Shown here piece by piece: positions 49,536-50,099 of a stretch of 50,099 bases of DNA. The first letter of the stretch is position 1; each line of letters opens with the position of its first letter. Both the position numbers and the translations under genes were made by a program. The stretch spans positions 1 through 50,099 of the forward strand of contig JAFXOV010000012.1 in assembly GCA_017528425.1 (NCBI GenBank), in the 5' to 3' direction. Source of the stretch: Elusimicrobiota bacterium. Its GTDB lineage: Bacteria > Elusimicrobiota > Endomicrobiia > Endomicrobiales > Endomicrobiaceae. The notes under the pieces are model-generated. The model was not told the origin of the DNA and did no database searches. It worked only from the letters and a program-made list of their open reading frames with translations.

Positions 49536-49793
49536 TGTCATTCCGGACCTGATTCGGAATCCATGAAAAATAATTTTTTTAAAAATTTTCATTTTCAAGC
49601 AAAAAAGCCATTCGTTTGAAAAATTTAGAGCCAAGCTCTAACTTGAAAATTTCGGACAGCAAAATGAAACCGAAATTTTCTTCAAACATGATCGCTTTAA
49701 AAAACTCTTTTGATTTATAGTTTTTTACTCTAAATTTTTCTGCACTCATAGACGGCTTTAATCATGCTTTTCAAATGAAAATTTTAAAAGAGC
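49536..49793. repeat. 260-bp dispersed intergenic repeat, copy 3
   Basis: Begins ATTCCGGA-cctg-ATTCGGAAT (one G-U pair), then AAAAAAGCCATTCGTTTGAAA, AGAGCCAAGCTCTAACTTGAAAA-type, AACATGATCGCTTTAAAAAACT, TTATAGTTTTTTACT and CATAGACGGCTTTAATCATGC blocks. Same order and spacing as copy 1 (13375) and, for its first 95 bp, copy 2 (15622). Confidence 0.8.
49579..49749 (-). CDS. small ORF inside repeat copy 3
   Basis: A 56-residue open frame, start MSAEKFRVKNYKS and end AFLLENENF, spanning most of repeat copy 3. Copy 1 keeps the first 13 codons with similar residues (MNAENFKVKNYKS), then has a 1-nt length difference and stops, so it is broken there. No ribosome site or promoter was recognised and no family match is apparent. 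It is either a decayed gene fragment carried by the repeat or a chance open frame. Confidence 0.2.
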   Translation of the reverse strand: MSAEKFRVKNYKSKEFFKAIMFEENFGFILLSEIFKLELGSKFFKRMAFLLENENF

Positions 49794-49796
49794 AGT

Positions 49797-49832
49797 TAAT
49801 TATACATTGTACATTATAAATTATAAATTGCC
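49797..49832 (+). repeat. solo AT-rich repeat arm
   Basis: AATTATACATTGTACATTATAAATTATAAATTG, nearly the same as at 42789-42828 and as the arms of element D. It lies directly upstream of the infC promoter. Confidence 0.5.
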
Positions 49833-49841
49833 GTTTTGCTG

Positions 49842-49870
49842 TTGACTTTTTAAAATAATTTATTTATAAT
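49842..49870 (+). promoter_or_regulatory. infC promoter
   Basis: TTGACT (49842-49847), exactly 17 nt, TATAAT (49865-49870). Transcription should start near 49877, giving a leader of about 155 nt before the start codon. Confidence 0.85.
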
Positions 49871-49892
49871 AATCGAACTAAATTGGTAAAGA

Positions 49893-50002
49893 AGTCGTCC
49901 CGACTCACCTTCACCTTATTTTTAGGGAAAAGGTTTTAGACATTTAGAGTTATATGTTTTTATATAGGGACGGGTATCTTTATCCGTTCTATTTTTATTT
50001 TT
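49893..50002 (+). promoter_or_regulatory. infC leader with attenuator-like terminator
   Basis: Three competing structures. A 5' hairpin AGTCG-tcc-CGACT (49893-49905). A terminator-like hairpin with ACGGGTA (49970-49976) and TATCCGT (49981-49987), extendable by three pairs to 49967/49990, followed by ATTTTTATTTTT. A possible anti-terminator, CGTCCC (49896-49901) with GGGACG (49967-49972), that would break both. This suggests transcription attenuation ahead of infC; sequence-based inference only. Confidence 0.5.
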
Positions 50003-50037
50003 GCAGGTGAAAATCCTGCGAGGGGGATTGTATAGAT

Positions 50038-50099
50038 ATTCGAAGATATCGTACTAATCAGTACATAAGAGTACCGGAAGTAAGACTTATTGATGAAAA
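50038..50099 (+). CDS. infC: translation initiation factor IF-3, 5' end only, non-ATG start
   Basis: Runs off the window. The frame translates as RRYRTNQYIRVPEVRLIDE, the family N-terminus (compare N-x-x-IRAxEVRLID). The frame is open only back to 50011 after TGA 50008-50010 and contains no ATG, GTG or TTG, so translation must start at ATT 50038 or ATA 50032; both are non-standard. The ribosome site GAGGGGG (50020-50026) lies 5-8 nt before ATA and 11-14 nt before ATT. E. coli infC uses AUU, which lets IF-3 repress itself, so ATT is taken as the annotated start with ATA as the alternative. rpmI and rplT usually follow. Confidence 0.85.
   Translation, partial: MRRYRTNQYIRVPEVRLIDE

Noticed and set aside
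49579-49749. Treating the 56-codon ORF in repeat copy 3 as a firm gene
   Set aside because: Copy 1 is frameshifted, copy 2 truncated, and no ribosome site or promoter was seen; kept only as a low-confidence entry.

Overview
This window is AT-rich chromosomal DNA from a diderm (outer-membrane) bacterium. It encodes an autotransporter, an OmpA-type lipoprotein, a TolC-family channel with a MacAB-type pump, SurA/PpiC-type chaperones, an AsmA-family protein and a Spy-like protein, next to ordinary housekeeping genes. The overall style recalls Elusimicrobiota (Endomicrobium-like gut bacteria), but no rRNA or other decisive marker is present, so this placement is tentative. I see no prophage, insertion sequence, CRISPR array or rRNA operon.

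Layout. 1-953: tRNA-Cys, tRNA-Val, yajQ, tRNA-Ser. 1001-5139: strong promoter, autotransporter, OmpA-like lipoprotein, bidirectional terminator. 5192-7647 (minus): operon of a HAD phosphatase, a glycerol-1-phosphate dehydrogenase-like enzyme and a lipoprotein alpha/beta hydrolase. 7777-13364: two tandem Aas-type phospholipid acyltransferase/acyl-ACP synthetase genes. 13760-16679: typA and an outer-membrane protein. 16784-21061: queF, feoB, a BioG-like esterase, a Vat-like acetyltransferase and a DtxR-FeoA regulator. 21090-29614: division and cell-wall cluster (murC, murB, ddl, ftsQ, ftsA, ftsZ, pgeF) with two unknown proteins inserted. 29685-31524 (minus): tRNA-Phe, YtxH and DUF948-like small membrane proteins, a UgpC/MalK-type ATPase. 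31898-38215: TrpB2, a short pyruvate kinase, a ZIP transporter, an AsmA-like protein. 38294-43384: TolC, adaptor and MacB pump, then a Spy-like protein. 43451-46333 (minus): patatin, rlmN, htpX. 46577-49511: two parvulin-type chaperones and pdxA. 49842-50099: promoter, structured leader and the beginning of infC.

The most unusual content is between the genes. (1) A family of modular palindromes: triloop hairpins with a core such as TTTTTTGC-ttt-GCAAAAAA lie between two complementary arms made of 8-10 nt quasi-tandem repeats, and the arm sequence differs from copy to copy while the architecture persists. (2) Three of these end at a start codon (pyk, zip, macB) with a hairpin that presents the Shine-Dalgarno GGAG in a GGA triloop; the stems differ but remain paired. 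(3) A separate 260-bp dispersed repeat occurs at three gene 3' ends. (4) Two genes, murB and infC, have no ATG/GTG/TTG in a plausible position and appear to start at ATA or ATT; infC also has a leader that looks like a transcription attenuator.

Other points worth checking are a degenerate acyl-ACP ligase domain in the first Aas gene, a pyruvate kinase without its C-terminal domain, a MacA-like adaptor almost without its helical hairpin, and a structured leader in front of trpB2.
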